A DNA stretch of 35,047 bases from Desulfuromonas sp. (GTDB taxonomy: Bacteria; Desulfobacterota; Desulfuromonadia; Desulfuromonadales; Geothermobacteraceae), in assembly GCA_002868905.1 (NCBI GenBank), contig PKUA01000037.1:1-35047 (forward strand), written 5' to 3'. The notes beneath the pieces were generated by a model. It was not told the origin of the DNA. It saw only the letters and a list, made by a program, of their open reading frames with translations, and made no database searches. Positions 17,182-25,800 of this stretch are shown one piece after another. Position numbers and translations under genes: made by a program. Position 1 is the first letter of the stretch. Each line of letters opens with the position of its first letter.

Positions 17182-18081
17182 ATGAAACTTCCAAACCACA
17201 TCAAAGGGTTGCTGCTCACCGTTATTGCCGTACTGATTCTCAGCCCCGACGCCACCCTGGTCAAACTGATTCGCACCGACGGCTGGACTCTTCTGTTCTG
17301 GCGCTGCCTGCTGACCGCCATAACACAGGCCGTTCTTCTTGGGATAGTCTACCGGGGACAATTCAGACAGAGCTTCAGCAACATTGGACGGGCCGGTCTG
17401 CTCTCAGCCCTGATCATTGTTGTCGGCAGCCTGCTTTTCGTCCATTCGATCCTGCAGACCACGGCCGCCAACACCCTGATCATCCTGGCCGCGACTCCGC
17501 TGTTCAGCAGTCTGCTGAGCCGACTGTTTCTGGCGGAAACCTTGCCGCGACGAACCTGGATCGCCATCGCGGTCTGTTTCGGGGGGATCCTGCTGATCTT
17601 CTCCGGGAGCCTGGCACAGGGGCTGCTCTGGGGGGATCTCCTGGCCCTCGGTGCAACCTTGATGTGGGCTGGCAACCTGGTGGTCCTGCGCCACGGGAAA
17701 GCCGTCAACATGATCCCGGCCAACCTGCTCGGGAATCTGTTGGTTGCGCCGGTCGCCCTTCTGGCCGGTGCAACCCCTCTGGCGATATCATCGGCAGACC
17801 TCGGCTACCTGGTGCTGCTCGGGGGACTCCTGCTGCCCGTCTCCTTCTCCCTGATTACCTTGAGTCCACGCTACATCCCCGCACCGGAAATCAGCCTGAT
17901 CCTTTTGATAGAAACCGTCCTCGGCCCGGTTTGGGTCTGGTTGATCCTGGGTGAGATCCCCGTACCGGCGACCATCGTCGCAGGGCTTTTAATCCTCGCA
18001 ACTCTGTTGCTGCACACTTACCTCTCCCTGCGCGCCCGATCCGAACGGAAACCAGAGATCGACACACCCCGGACTGAGTGA
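17182..18081 (+). CDS. EamA/DMT-family membrane transporter
   Basis: A 299-residue protein with about ten predicted membrane helices in two repeated EamA halves. The first half carries FWRCLLTAITQAVLLG and ILAATPLFSSLLSRLFLAE. The second carries GDLLALGATLMWAGNLVVLRH (quoted in full) and LILLIETVLGPVWVWLILGE, the conserved end-of-repeat motif. Members export or exchange small metabolites at the inner membrane; the substrate cannot be inferred. It is divergent from phoB, sharing the 200-base intergenic region with its Pho box, and convergent with the kinase homologue at 18119. It has no Shine-Dalgarno sequence; see the promoter entry. Confidence 0.88.
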   Translation: MKLPNHIKGLLLTVIAVLILSPDATLVKLIRTDGWTLLFWRCLLTAITQAVLLGIVYRGQFRQSFSNIGRAGLLSALIIVVGSLLFVHSILQTTAANTLIILAATPLFSSLLSRLFLAETLPRRTWIAIAVCFGGILLIFSGSLAQGLLWGDLLALGATLMWAGNLVVLRHGKAVNMIPANLLGNLLVAPVALLAGATPLAISSADLGYLVLLGGLLLPVSFSLITLSPRYIPAPEISLILLIETVLGPVWVWLILGEIPVPATIVAGLLILATLLLHTYLSLRARSERKPEIDTPRTE

Positions 18082-18118
18082 TACCCGGCAGAAAGAACGG
18101 TCTGGTATTGAAAGGAAA

Positions 18119-19060
18119 TTACTTGGGCAGGGCAACCGTAACGGTCGTGCCGGCATTCTTCTGACTGGAGATATCAATGCTGCCCTTATGACTCTCGACA
18201 ATATTCCTGACAATCGCCATGCCGATACCGAGCCCGCCAACGACCGACTTTCCGCTTTCGGCCCGGAAGAATTTATCGAAAACCTGATCCAGCTCTCCCT
18301 GGCTCATGCCGACACCTTCATCCCTCACCCGAATCATAGCTGCAGGGCCCTCAATGCTCACCGAAACCTCGATCGGATCGTGAATATCTTTCGAATATTT
18401 AATCGCATTGCTGATGAGGTTATCAAGGACCTGGCCGATGCGGGTCTCGTCATGAACAACGATCAGCGGCTCGTCTGGAACGACCAGGTTGAGCCTGATC
18501 TCCTGAAAACGGGAACGATAGATATCGCACACGTGCCTGACCGTCTTGACCAGATCGGCCTTTTTCGGATGGATTTCAAGTTTTTCCCCGGATTCGAGAC
18601 GATTCACGCTGACAAAATCATCGATGAGCCGCTCCAGGGTTTCGACCTTGCGTTGCACAATATCGAGATACTCTTTCTGCTGCTCCCGATGTTCTTCATC
18701 AAGGGCGAGTTCGGTGTACTCCTTGATCACCCGGACGGGATTGCCCATCTCGTTAACCGCAATCGAAATAAAATCGCTCTTCAGCTGGTCGATCTCCGCC
18801 AGGCGTTCCTGGAGCTTTTCCGAGCCTTCGAGCCGCAGGATTGTCTCGCGCATCGGCTTGAAAAAGAGAAAGTAAAGAGTGGGAACGACGAAAAGGGAGA
18901 GAACCGCCGCGTCAATGACTGCGATGAGAGGAGACTCTGCCAGTCCCAGATAACCGATCAGCATCATCACCTGTGCTTCGGCAACAAAGATGATGACAAT
19001 TGACGTCAGGAACAGGATGAAAGGCCCCGACTTGACAATTTTTTGCGATTTTTTCGACAT
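18119..19060 (-). CDS. Membrane histidine-kinase homologue lacking the phospho-acceptor His (pseudo-kinase)
   Basis: A 313-residue protein: two membrane helices (about 13-35 and 45-65), a short linker coiled coil (about 70-95), a HisKA-like dimerisation domain and an HATPase_c domain. The H-box reads DFISIAVNEMGNPVRVI, so the position normally His is Asn103 (codon AAC at 18754-18752). No alternative His lies nearby. The ATPase boxes look intact: NLISNAIKYSK, RDEGVGM, FDKFFRAE and GGLGIGMAIV. It may therefore bind ATP but cannot autophosphorylate in the usual way. The ATG at 19060 is chosen for the AAGGAAGG upstream. A weak promoter (TTTGTA-N16-TATTAT, 19179-19152) sits in the 235-base gap after the receiver gene. 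A sequencing error cannot be excluded, but a single base is involved and the rest of the frame is clean. Confidence 0.85.
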   Translation of the reverse strand: MSKKSQKIVKSGPFILFLTSIVIIFVAEAQVMMLIGYLGLAESPLIAVIDAAVLSLFVVPTLYFLFFKPMRETILRLEGSEKLQERLAEIDQLKSDFISIAVNEMGNPVRVIKEYTELALDEEHREQQKEYLDIVQRKVETLERLIDDFVSVNRLESGEKLEIHPKKADLVKTVRHVCDIYRSRFQEIRLNLVVPDEPLIVVHDETRIGQVLDNLISNAIKYSKDIHDPIEVSVSIEGPAAMIRVRDEGVGMSQGELDQVFDKFFRAESGKSVVGGLGIGMAIVRNIVESHKGSIDISSQKNAGTTVTVALPK

Positions 19061-19295
19061 TCGGCGTCCTTCCTTTCCCCCGCGCAAACTCATTGTGAGG
19101 CGCAACAGGGGTGACCGGACCGGGAACCAGCACTGTCCACATCGAAGAGTAATAATATCACAAACTAATTAATTACAAAGACTTGACTGCAACGGAGGGG
19201 CTTCCCGGCCGTGGTCATAACCGGGGGAAAAAACAAGGAACCGGAACGGCGCCAGGGAACATAATCTATCGTGGTGAACGCGTAACAGTTGGGTA

Positions 19296-19715
19296 TCAGA
19301 CCGTAAGGGAATCGGACCTTTGGGAACACTTATCGACCCAGTTCATCAGTTCGTAAACCCTGGCCGGCCTCTTGAACAGTTCACACCCAAGGGCGTCGAT
19401 CTCTCGGACGGCGTCTGGCTCAAGCGGGAGGTCGGTCAGAATCGCCTTGTTCCGATCAAGCGCTTTACATCCCCTGGCGCGTTGCAACTTGAACAGATCC
19501 AGTCCGCTCATACCGCGTCCCCGAAAATCGCAAATCATGACATCCGCACATGGCCGCTGTTTCGAGCAGACAGCCGTGTCATCCCGGCAGACAGGACAGA
19601 CCGTCGTATCGATGCAGATTTGCAGCTGATGTCCACTCTCCCTCAACGCCTGCTCGATGAGGGAAGCCAACAGAAAATTCTGTTCGAACAATACCACTCG
19701 AAGTTTATCCGCCAT
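19296..19715 (-). CDS. Single-domain response regulator with Cys-rich insertion
   Basis: A 139-residue receiver-like protein with no output domain. The phospho-acceptor is probably Asp63 (VMICDFRGRGMSGLDLF), with Thr94 (AILTD) and Lys115 (LFKRP). The acidic pocket is reduced to Glu11-Gln12, so Mg binding may be weak. Between beta-2 and beta-3 lies a cysteine cluster at 34, 40, 43, 50, 56 and 62, including CPVC, which suggests a metal or redox site. Three more cysteines follow (83, 111, 130). The ATG at 19715 is chosen because GAGG precedes it; an in-frame GTG two codons upstream lacks that spacing. It lies between two kinase genes on the same strand. Confidence 0.78.
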   Translation of the reverse strand: MADKLRVVLFEQNFLLASLIEQALRESGHQLQICIDTTVCPVCRDDTAVCSKQRPCADVMICDFRGRGMSGLDLFKLQRARGCKALDRNKAILTDLPLEPDAVREIDALGCELFKRPARVYELMNWVDKCSQRSDSLTV

Positions 19716-20049
19716 ACCCACCTCACTTGACCCATGGGATCAACCCGGCCGGTCCTTCCCAACCAGCCCTCCAGACACTCTATGAGCCTAGAACACACAT
19801 CTCATTTTTTTCTCACATTTGTCTTTGCCGGACATGATTTCTTATCCCAAGTCGGCAAAAACCATTTTTAAACAATTTAAATTATGTTTTCATCACAAAC
19901 TCAATAGCTTCCGTTCGGCGAAGGGACACAGATAATGATATTTAAAAATAATCATTGACAAAAACAAACAATGTTTTACTATTATCGCAACCTTCTTCAT
20001 TCCCTTTTCCGAAACCCCTGGTCAACCTCCTTCCAGGGGTTTCGCATAT
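19716..20049. other. Intergenic region with two inverted repeats
   Basis: No gene is seen in these 334 AT-rich bases. TTTGCCG at 19824-19830 and CGGCAAA at 19853-19859 form an inverted repeat with a 22-base gap. A perfect 11-bp hairpin GAAACCCCTGG/CCAGGGGTTTC lies at 20011-20043 just past the stop of the large kinase. The promoter of the receiver gene must lie here unless it is read through from the kinase. Confidence 0.5.
20011..20043 (-). terminator. Hairpin after the PAS kinase, possible weak terminator
   Basis: The 11-base arms 20011-20021 and 20033-20043 pair perfectly around an 11-base loop, seven bases after the kinase stop. On the minus strand it is followed by GGAAAAGGG, not a T-run, so it may be Rho-assisted or an mRNA 3' stabiliser. 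Confidence 0.5.
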
Positions 20050-23000
20050 TCAGGGCAGATCATTCAGGTTCTCACCTGGGAGGACTATCGTTATTCTCGT
20101 GTATTGACCCTCAACGCTATCAAGAGCAAGGTGCCCACCATGCTTTGTGATGATATCCTCCGAAATGGCCAATCCGAGCCCCGTTCCTTCCGTCTCAGGC
20201 TTGGTCGTAAAAAAGGCCTGCATGACTTTTTCCTGTCTGTCAGGCGGGATCCCCGGACCGTTATCACCGACCTCAAGGCAAACATTTGGGGTTTCCTCGT
20301 CGACATAGCCCCTGATTGTGATCAGCTTGCCTGACTGCTTGTCGGAGCCTGAGAGGGCATCGATTGCATTGGTGACAAGATTGAGCAGGACCTGTTCAAT
20401 TTCCTGCTCGTTCACCACAACCAGCGGCATGGCATCTGAGAAATCGACCTCCAGGGAAATGTTTTCGCTAAGCAGGCGCGAACCCAAAAGAACTTGAATA
20501 TTTTTCACCGGAGCGGTGAGACTACAGAGTTTCTTTTCCTGTTCCCCTTTCCGCGAATAGTGAAGTGTTCTCTTGATCAAATCCCCTATTTTCATACCTT
20601 CCCTGGTGATCCTGCGGGACATATCGATGACAAACTCCTGCCTGTCGGCACTCATTTCGATCAACTCGGAGAAGCTGATAATCGCCTGGGTCGGGTTGTT
20701 GATTTCGTGCGCTATATTCGCGGCCAGACGACCGATCGCTGCAAGCTGGGCCGATCTGAGCTGCTCGGCCAAGAGAGCTTTCTTTTCTGTCACATCGTAA
20801 AAAAAGCCGTGAATGACGTCACGGTTATGTAACTTCAGGTGGCTCGTCTTGATCTCGACATCGACAATCTTACCGGACCTGGTCACCAGCCGGGACTCCG
20901 TGACATCGTCCTCGTTCTTGTCCCCGGAATGTCCGAAGATCGCTTGCAACGCCCCTTCACTCTGTTTGAGGGGGTGCAGGACACTCTCGGATTGGCCAAC
21001 GATATCGCTCACGTCCCGCTCAACCATCTTGGCCAACTGCTGATTGCAGGCTATGATTTCACCGGTATTCGCATCTGTGACGATCGAGCCATGAGCCGCC
21101 TCCTCAAACATGACTCGATAGGCCTTTTCGCTTTCGCTCAAAGCTTGTTCCGCCCTCTTTCGCTCGCTGATGTCGACAAAGGTCACGACCGCACCGACAA
21201 TCCTGCCCTCCTGACGGATAGGATGAGACCAGAACTCGGCCTCGAAGGACTCACCGTTGGCCCTGCAGAACGTCTCCTCGTCTGAGTGAAGCATATCCCC
21301 GAAATGCAACGATCTTTTGATAATGCAATCCGCTTCCGGATACGCCTTGCTTGCAGCCGGGGTATGATGAAGAACATCGTGCATGTTTTTCCCGAGCAGA
21401 TCACTTTCAGACTTGAAACCGAGAAGGTCGATGCAACTTTCATTGCAAAACGTGCAAGCACCTGCCTCGTCGACCCCATAAATTGCCTCCGCGGCACTGT
21501 TCAGGATCATTCGGACCTTTTTTTCGCTCCGGTCCAAAGCGGACTTAGCCTCAATGCGCTCGCTAATATCATGAATAATCGAGAAAATCAGGGGCCTTTG
21601 CTCGATGTTGATTGGTGAGGAAAAGACTTCGACATCCCGAACCCGACCGTCTTTCAATCGGTGCCGGGTTTCAAATGCCATCTGCTCTCCAGCCACTATT
21701 TGTCGGCGACTTTTGCGAACCTCATCTTCCGGCACAACACTTATTTCGTCTTTTGATAGTCCCGTAAATTCATTGAGGGAATATCCGTAAAATTCACATG
21801 CAGCCTCGTTTGCATCTTTGATGACCCCGGAATCTGGGTCGAAAATGAGCATGGCGGCCCCGTGGTTTCTGAACATCTTCTGGAAGCGTTCCTCATGCTC
21901 ACGAATATGGGTAATATCAACAAAGTAGCCGTACAGTTTTTTGGGCCCATCTGCGCCCATTTCGACCGTAACGAGGTCATGAACCCAGATTGTCCGACCA
22001 TCTTTATGGATTCCGCGGTAGAGAAAAGCATGGTCACGGCCTTTTGTCGCCTCGACAGTACAATATTCAGAAGCCCAGGTCTTATCGTCAGGATGCACCT
22101 TCGCAACCCAGCTCTGCATGTCGGTCCACTCTTCGATGTCGTAGCCGAACAGATCGACAATCTGCGGACCAACATAAGTGAATCTTTCCGTCGCAAGATC
22201 GAGTTCCCAGGGCACGGCCCGGGCATTTTCCGCCAGAGCCCGGAATCGTGCTTCCCTAATTTCGATCTCCCTGGTGCGCCGAGCCACCTGGCGCTTCAGT
22301 TCATAACTGATCCCGATCAGCAATCCAACCGCAAGCAGAACGGAGCCAAAAGCAATGAGAACCCACTGCGGTATCACTTCGCGATGAGTGCCGGTTCCCA
22401 TCCAGTGGGAAACGCGCTCATAATAGATCGAGTTCTCTTCTTCTTTCCATTTAGACAGTTGCCTGTCGATCAGGGTGAGGATTTCGGCGTTTGTTCCTTT
22501 TTTGACAGCGAAAAAGACCGAAAACGGTTCGAATTCTATCGTCGTCGAAACCAGCCCGTATTTTTCCGCTTCGCGAAAACCGAAATGCTGAGGCACGACG
22601 CCTGCCACAACTTCCCCGGCTTTGATTTCTTCAAAAATCTCGTAGTGGGACTCGACTTCTAAAATCCGCGGGTGGACATCAAACCTCTCTGCCGTCCTAA
22701 CAAAATTTATGCCGTTGATATCTTTGCGGGCAACCGCAACCCGGCGGTGATGCAGACCCCTGATGTCGGATATCCCAGCGCCTGGCAACGTGTACACTTT
22801 CCCCCATATGTCTGCGACCGCTTCTTTGTTGTAATCGAATATTTCTAAACGTTCGGGGGAAAAAGCCACCGTGGTTAAAAGATCAATCTCTCCCTTCATC
22901 AACCGGTCGAAACACTCTCCCCAGCTGCCGGGAACGAAGACCAGGCTCAGACCGTCACTTTTGGCCATTTCCCGAAGCAAATCAGTGTTAAGTCCTTGGG

Positions 23001-23142
23001 CTGTCCCTTGTTCATCAACAAAATTAAGGGGATTCATCGGGAAAATACCGACCCGCACTTCTTTGTCGGAGCCGGCCAGGGCCACCCCCTGCAACAACAG
23101 TGAAGCCAATACTAGGATCAAAAAGCTTCTGAGGAGATTCAT
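20050..23142 (-). CDS. Sensor histidine kinase with periplasmic solute-binding domain and four PAS domains
   Basis: A 1030-residue protein. Domains in order: signal/anchor helix (about 3-24); SBP_bac_3-type periplasmic binding domain (about 28-250: VRVGIFPMNPLNFVDEQG, GLNTDLLREMA, GEIDLLTTVAFSPER); membrane helix about 259-279; four PAS domains starting near 297, 418, 540 and 672; HisKA with His812 (NIAHEINNPTQAI); HATPase (LVTNAIDALSG, VGDNGPGIP, AFFTTKPETEGTGLGLAI). It belongs to the NtrB/AtoS-like class and presumably senses a small amino-acid- or organic-acid-like ligand in the periplasm plus cytosolic cues. The ATG at 23142 (AAGGG upstream) is preferred over a TTG five codons earlier. 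No output regulator adjoins it except the Cys-rich receiver 334 bases downstream. Confidence 0.92.
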   Translation of the reverse strand: MNLLRSFLILVLASLLLQGVALAGSDKEVRVGIFPMNPLNFVDEQGTAQGLNTDLLREMAKSDGLSLVFVPGSWGECFDRLMKGEIDLLTTVAFSPERLEIFDYNKEAVADIWGKVYTLPGAGISDIRGLHHRRVAVARKDINGINFVRTAERFDVHPRILEVESHYEIFEEIKAGEVVAGVVPQHFGFREAEKYGLVSTTIEFEPFSVFFAVKKGTNAEILTLIDRQLSKWKEEENSIYYERVSHWMGTGTHREVIPQWVLIAFGSVLLAVGLLIGISYELKRQVARRTREIEIREARFRALAENARAVPWELDLATERFTYVGPQIVDLFGYDIEEWTDMQSWVAKVHPDDKTWASEYCTVEATKGRDHAFLYRGIHKDGRTIWVHDLVTVEMGADGPKKLYGYFVDITHIREHEERFQKMFRNHGAAMLIFDPDSGVIKDANEAACEFYGYSLNEFTGLSKDEISVVPEDEVRKSRRQIVAGEQMAFETRHRLKDGRVRDVEVFSSPINIEQRPLIFSIIHDISERIEAKSALDRSEKKVRMILNSAAEAIYGVDEAGACTFCNESCIDLLGFKSESDLLGKNMHDVLHHTPAASKAYPEADCIIKRSLHFGDMLHSDEETFCRANGESFEAEFWSHPIRQEGRIVGAVVTFVDISERKRAEQALSESEKAYRVMFEEAAHGSIVTDANTGEIIACNQQLAKMVERDVSDIVGQSESVLHPLKQSEGALQAIFGHSGDKNEDDVTESRLVTRSGKIVDVEIKTSHLKLHNRDVIHGFFYDVTEKKALLAEQLRSAQLAAIGRLAANIAHEINNPTQAIISFSELIEMSADRQEFVIDMSRRITREGMKIGDLIKRTLHYSRKGEQEKKLCSLTAPVKNIQVLLGSRLLSENISLEVDFSDAMPLVVVNEQEIEQVLLNLVTNAIDALSGSDKQSGKLITIRGYVDEETPNVCLEVGDNGPGIPPDRQEKVMQAFFTTKPETEGTGLGLAISEDIITKHGGHLALDSVEGQYTRITIVLPGENLNDLP

Positions 23143-23334
23143 AAATACCCTTGCCAAAGGAAGGAAAACACAACAATGGGAGAAGCAGACCGGATCGGAC
23201 TACAACTATAATAAATTACAACACAAATCAAAGTAGTTTAAAATTAATATACACAACAATGAACATCATTGATTTTCCTTACGTCTAAGAATCCACTACC
23301 GACCGACCTGAAGCCACCGATCCATACAGAAACA

Positions 23335-23368
23335 ACAAGGGCCTACCCGAAACCGGATAAGCCCTTGT
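23335..23368 (-). terminator. Terminator of the tRNA-Ala gene
   Basis: On the minus strand ACAAGGGC (23368-23361) pairs with GCCCTTGT (23342-23335), with an inner stem TATCCG/CGGGTA, followed by TGTTTC. It lies 7 bases after the CCA end of the tRNA. Confidence 0.75.
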
Positions 23369-23374
23369 ATTTAT

Positions 23375-23450
<76 letters not shown>

Positions 23451-23467
23451 GTAAATGGTGAGGTACA

Positions 23468-25771
23468 TTAACCAAAGGACTCCGGTTTGTCAACTTCCGG
23501 GGATACATTCTGGGACAGCGGCAAACTGATGACGAACCGTGCGCCGTGCGGGACATTTTCGACCGCGATAGTACCACCGTGATGTTCGATAATCCGGTGG
23601 CAGATGGAGAGTCCGACCCCGGTGCCCCCCTCTTTAGTGGTAAAAAACGGGTTGAAGATATTCCGGATCACGTCCTGGTGGATGCCGCCTCCTGTATCCT
23701 CGACCTCGATGGAAATCGCTCGATTCCCCCGCAGGTAGCCGTTGTGGACCCGGAGCAGGAGTAATCCCCCCTCGTCCATCGCATGACAGGCATTGGTCAC
23801 CAGGTTGACCAGGACCTGCCGCAGCTTGACCGGGTCAGCCTGAATTTTCGGCAGATCTCCGTCGACCTGAGCCTTGACCCGAATCATCCCTTTATCGATC
23901 TGCTCGGCGCAGATATCGAGAGCCTCTTCAAGCACGGGAGGAATGAGGCACTCGGTCACGCAGAGGATCTGCTTGCGTGAGAACGCGAGTATATCGTCGA
24001 GCAGCACCTCCATCCGGCGCACTTCCTGCCAGATGATTTCACCATAATCCTGCTGCTGCTGAACGTCGCCGGCCGACTCGTGAAGACGCCGGGCGAAGCC
24101 ACCGATGATGGTCAGGGGGTTTTTCATCTCGTGGGCGACCGAGGCCGCCATCTCTCCCAGCCCCGCCAATTTCTCCCCCTGAATCAGCTGTTCCTGGGAA
24201 TGCAGTAGTTCCCGGTGGGTCGCCTCGAGGCGGTTGAGCAGCATGGCGTTCTTCATCGTGGCACCGACATAACCGGCAAACAGTTCGATGAACCGCAACC
24301 GGTCGGGCCCGATCGGTCGCCGAGACACGGGATTGTCGAGCACCAGCAAGCCGAAGATCCGCCCTCTACCGACCAGGGGAGCGACTGCGAACGGCCCCAA
24401 CCGCAGAGCATCAAGGAGAACCTCTGACTGATCAGCGGTCTTTCCGGGGTCGGACACCAGCACCACCCGCCCTCGTTCAATCGCCCTTGCGAAAGGGTTG
24501 TCAAACTCATCGAGAGGAATCCGTTGTTTCATCGCCAACCGGCACTCGGCAAAATTTCGCTGTTCCTGACGAACTGCTGCGTCAAGAGTTGGGTGCACCC
24601 ACGCCCCCTGGAGATCGTCCGGGAAGACCAGCCGTGAACTCTCACGGGTGACGGCGAGCATCCCCTGCAGGATCTGGCTCCGCTCGTTAACCATAAACAG
24701 CATGGCCCGTTCGAAGTCCCCCCCGCTGGGGTGTGCGGCCGCTGAAAGAGTCAAGTGGGTCAGATCATCGAGGTGCACGGTACTCTGCATGGCACGGGAT
24801 ATGCGGAACAGGATCGCGGTTTCCCGGAAAGCCTTATTTTTCTCTTGTGTCAGCGAGGTCATCCGATCATCGTCATCCAGTCTCGCCAGAGCGGCAGAGA
24901 CCTCAGCCAACAATTCCTGCAGACGTGGATCATCCGCCAGGTCGACAGCCTTACCCTCTCTTCCGCCAGCCTCGAGCAGAACCAGTGAAGCAATCCCCAA
25001 CAGCCGATCATGCTGTTGCAGGGGAAAAGCGAGGAACAAACCACCGGCAAGACCTGAGCTGTCGTCCCGGCCGAACGGGACGACCAAAGGTGCCTCGGGA
25101 TGCCGGAGCAGAAGCCCGACATGTTGATCCTCAAAATCCCGGAGCAGGGAAGCAAACCTGCCCAGACCCGGAAGCAGCTTCTCCTGTGGCTGACCCAATA
25201 GAGTCCTGCCGTAGACCGGCCGGAGCATGACCGCGACCGCCTGAAATTCACGCCAGGCCCTGGGAAGCAGAACCCGAACAAGCTGACGGAGGTCACTCGC
25301 TTCGTCGAATCCTTTGTCTTTCCGGGCTGGACCAGACAATGACGGGAAGGTTGGTTGTTCGGTATTCAACACCAGGGATGTGAGCAGAGCCAGGCCTGAA
25401 AGGTTTGAGTCATCTGTGCTGGGAGCATCCCCACCCTGAAACAGCAGAATACCGGGAGTCGCGTCACTCGCGACAGCGGGAAGGGGGACAACAACCAGAC
25501 CTCCGGCCCTCACGATTTGTCCGTTCAGGGCTACCTGTTCCTGAGAGGTGGCTATCTTGGCATGTTCCCAACGCGCATATGATGGCCCGCACAACATACG
25601 CCCGGGACGATGCGAAGACAAAAAAAGCTTGAGGGAGAGTCCCTCAAGCTTCATGAGTTGTTCAAGTTTTAAAAGCAGGGCCGACAGAGGAGGATTCCCA
25701 CTCCTGAAGGCCTGGAGAATGGCGTTGCCGGCTTGTTTATGGAGATCACCCTCGGCCAATGGCCTCGTCAT
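23468..25771 (-). CDS. Cytosolic GAF-domain sensor histidine kinase (NtrB-like core)
   Basis: A 767-residue kinase without signal peptide or membrane helices. Three GAF-like segments seem present (about 25-135, 155-300, 320-510), the last ending in VAPLVGRGRIFGLLVLDNP. A short coiled coil leads to HisKA with His547 (GEMAASVAHEMKNPLTIIGG) and HATPase (LVNLVTNACHAMDEGG, VEDTGGGI, FFTTKEGGTGVGLSI). The ATG at 25771 (GGGGAG upstream) is chosen over a longer frame from 25903 that would overlap dksA. It lies 29 bases after dksA, so the two are probably cotranscribed. No response regulator is adjacent; its partner and signal are unknown. Confidence 0.9.
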   Translation of the reverse strand: MTRPLAEGDLHKQAGNAILQAFRSGNPPLSALLLKLEQLMKLEGLSLKLFLSSHRPGRMLCGPSYARWEHAKIATSQEQVALNGQIVRAGGLVVVPLPAVASDATPGILLFQGGDAPSTDDSNLSGLALLTSLVLNTEQPTFPSLSGPARKDKGFDEASDLRQLVRVLLPRAWREFQAVAVMLRPVYGRTLLGQPQEKLLPGLGRFASLLRDFEDQHVGLLLRHPEAPLVVPFGRDDSSGLAGGLFLAFPLQQHDRLLGIASLVLLEAGGREGKAVDLADDPRLQELLAEVSAALARLDDDDRMTSLTQEKNKAFRETAILFRISRAMQSTVHLDDLTHLTLSAAAHPSGGDFERAMLFMVNERSQILQGMLAVTRESSRLVFPDDLQGAWVHPTLDAAVRQEQRNFAECRLAMKQRIPLDEFDNPFARAIERGRVVLVSDPGKTADQSEVLLDALRLGPFAVAPLVGRGRIFGLLVLDNPVSRRPIGPDRLRFIELFAGYVGATMKNAMLLNRLEATHRELLHSQEQLIQGEKLAGLGEMAASVAHEMKNPLTIIGGFARRLHESAGDVQQQQDYGEIIWQEVRRMEVLLDDILAFSRKQILCVTECLIPPVLEEALDICAEQIDKGMIRVKAQVDGDLPKIQADPVKLRQVLVNLVTNACHAMDEGGLLLLRVHNGYLRGNRAISIEVEDTGGGIHQDVIRNIFNPFFTTKEGGTGVGLSICHRIIEHHGGTIAVENVPHGARFVISLPLSQNVSPEVDKPESFG

Positions 25772-25800
25772 CCGTCTCCCCCCCCTTTGCGATGGATGGC

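Noticed and set aside
19824-19859. TTTGCCG/CGGCAAA inverted repeat as an intrinsic terminator
   Set aside because: The 22-base gap is long, and neither strand has both a compact stem and an adjacent T-run in the correct direction.
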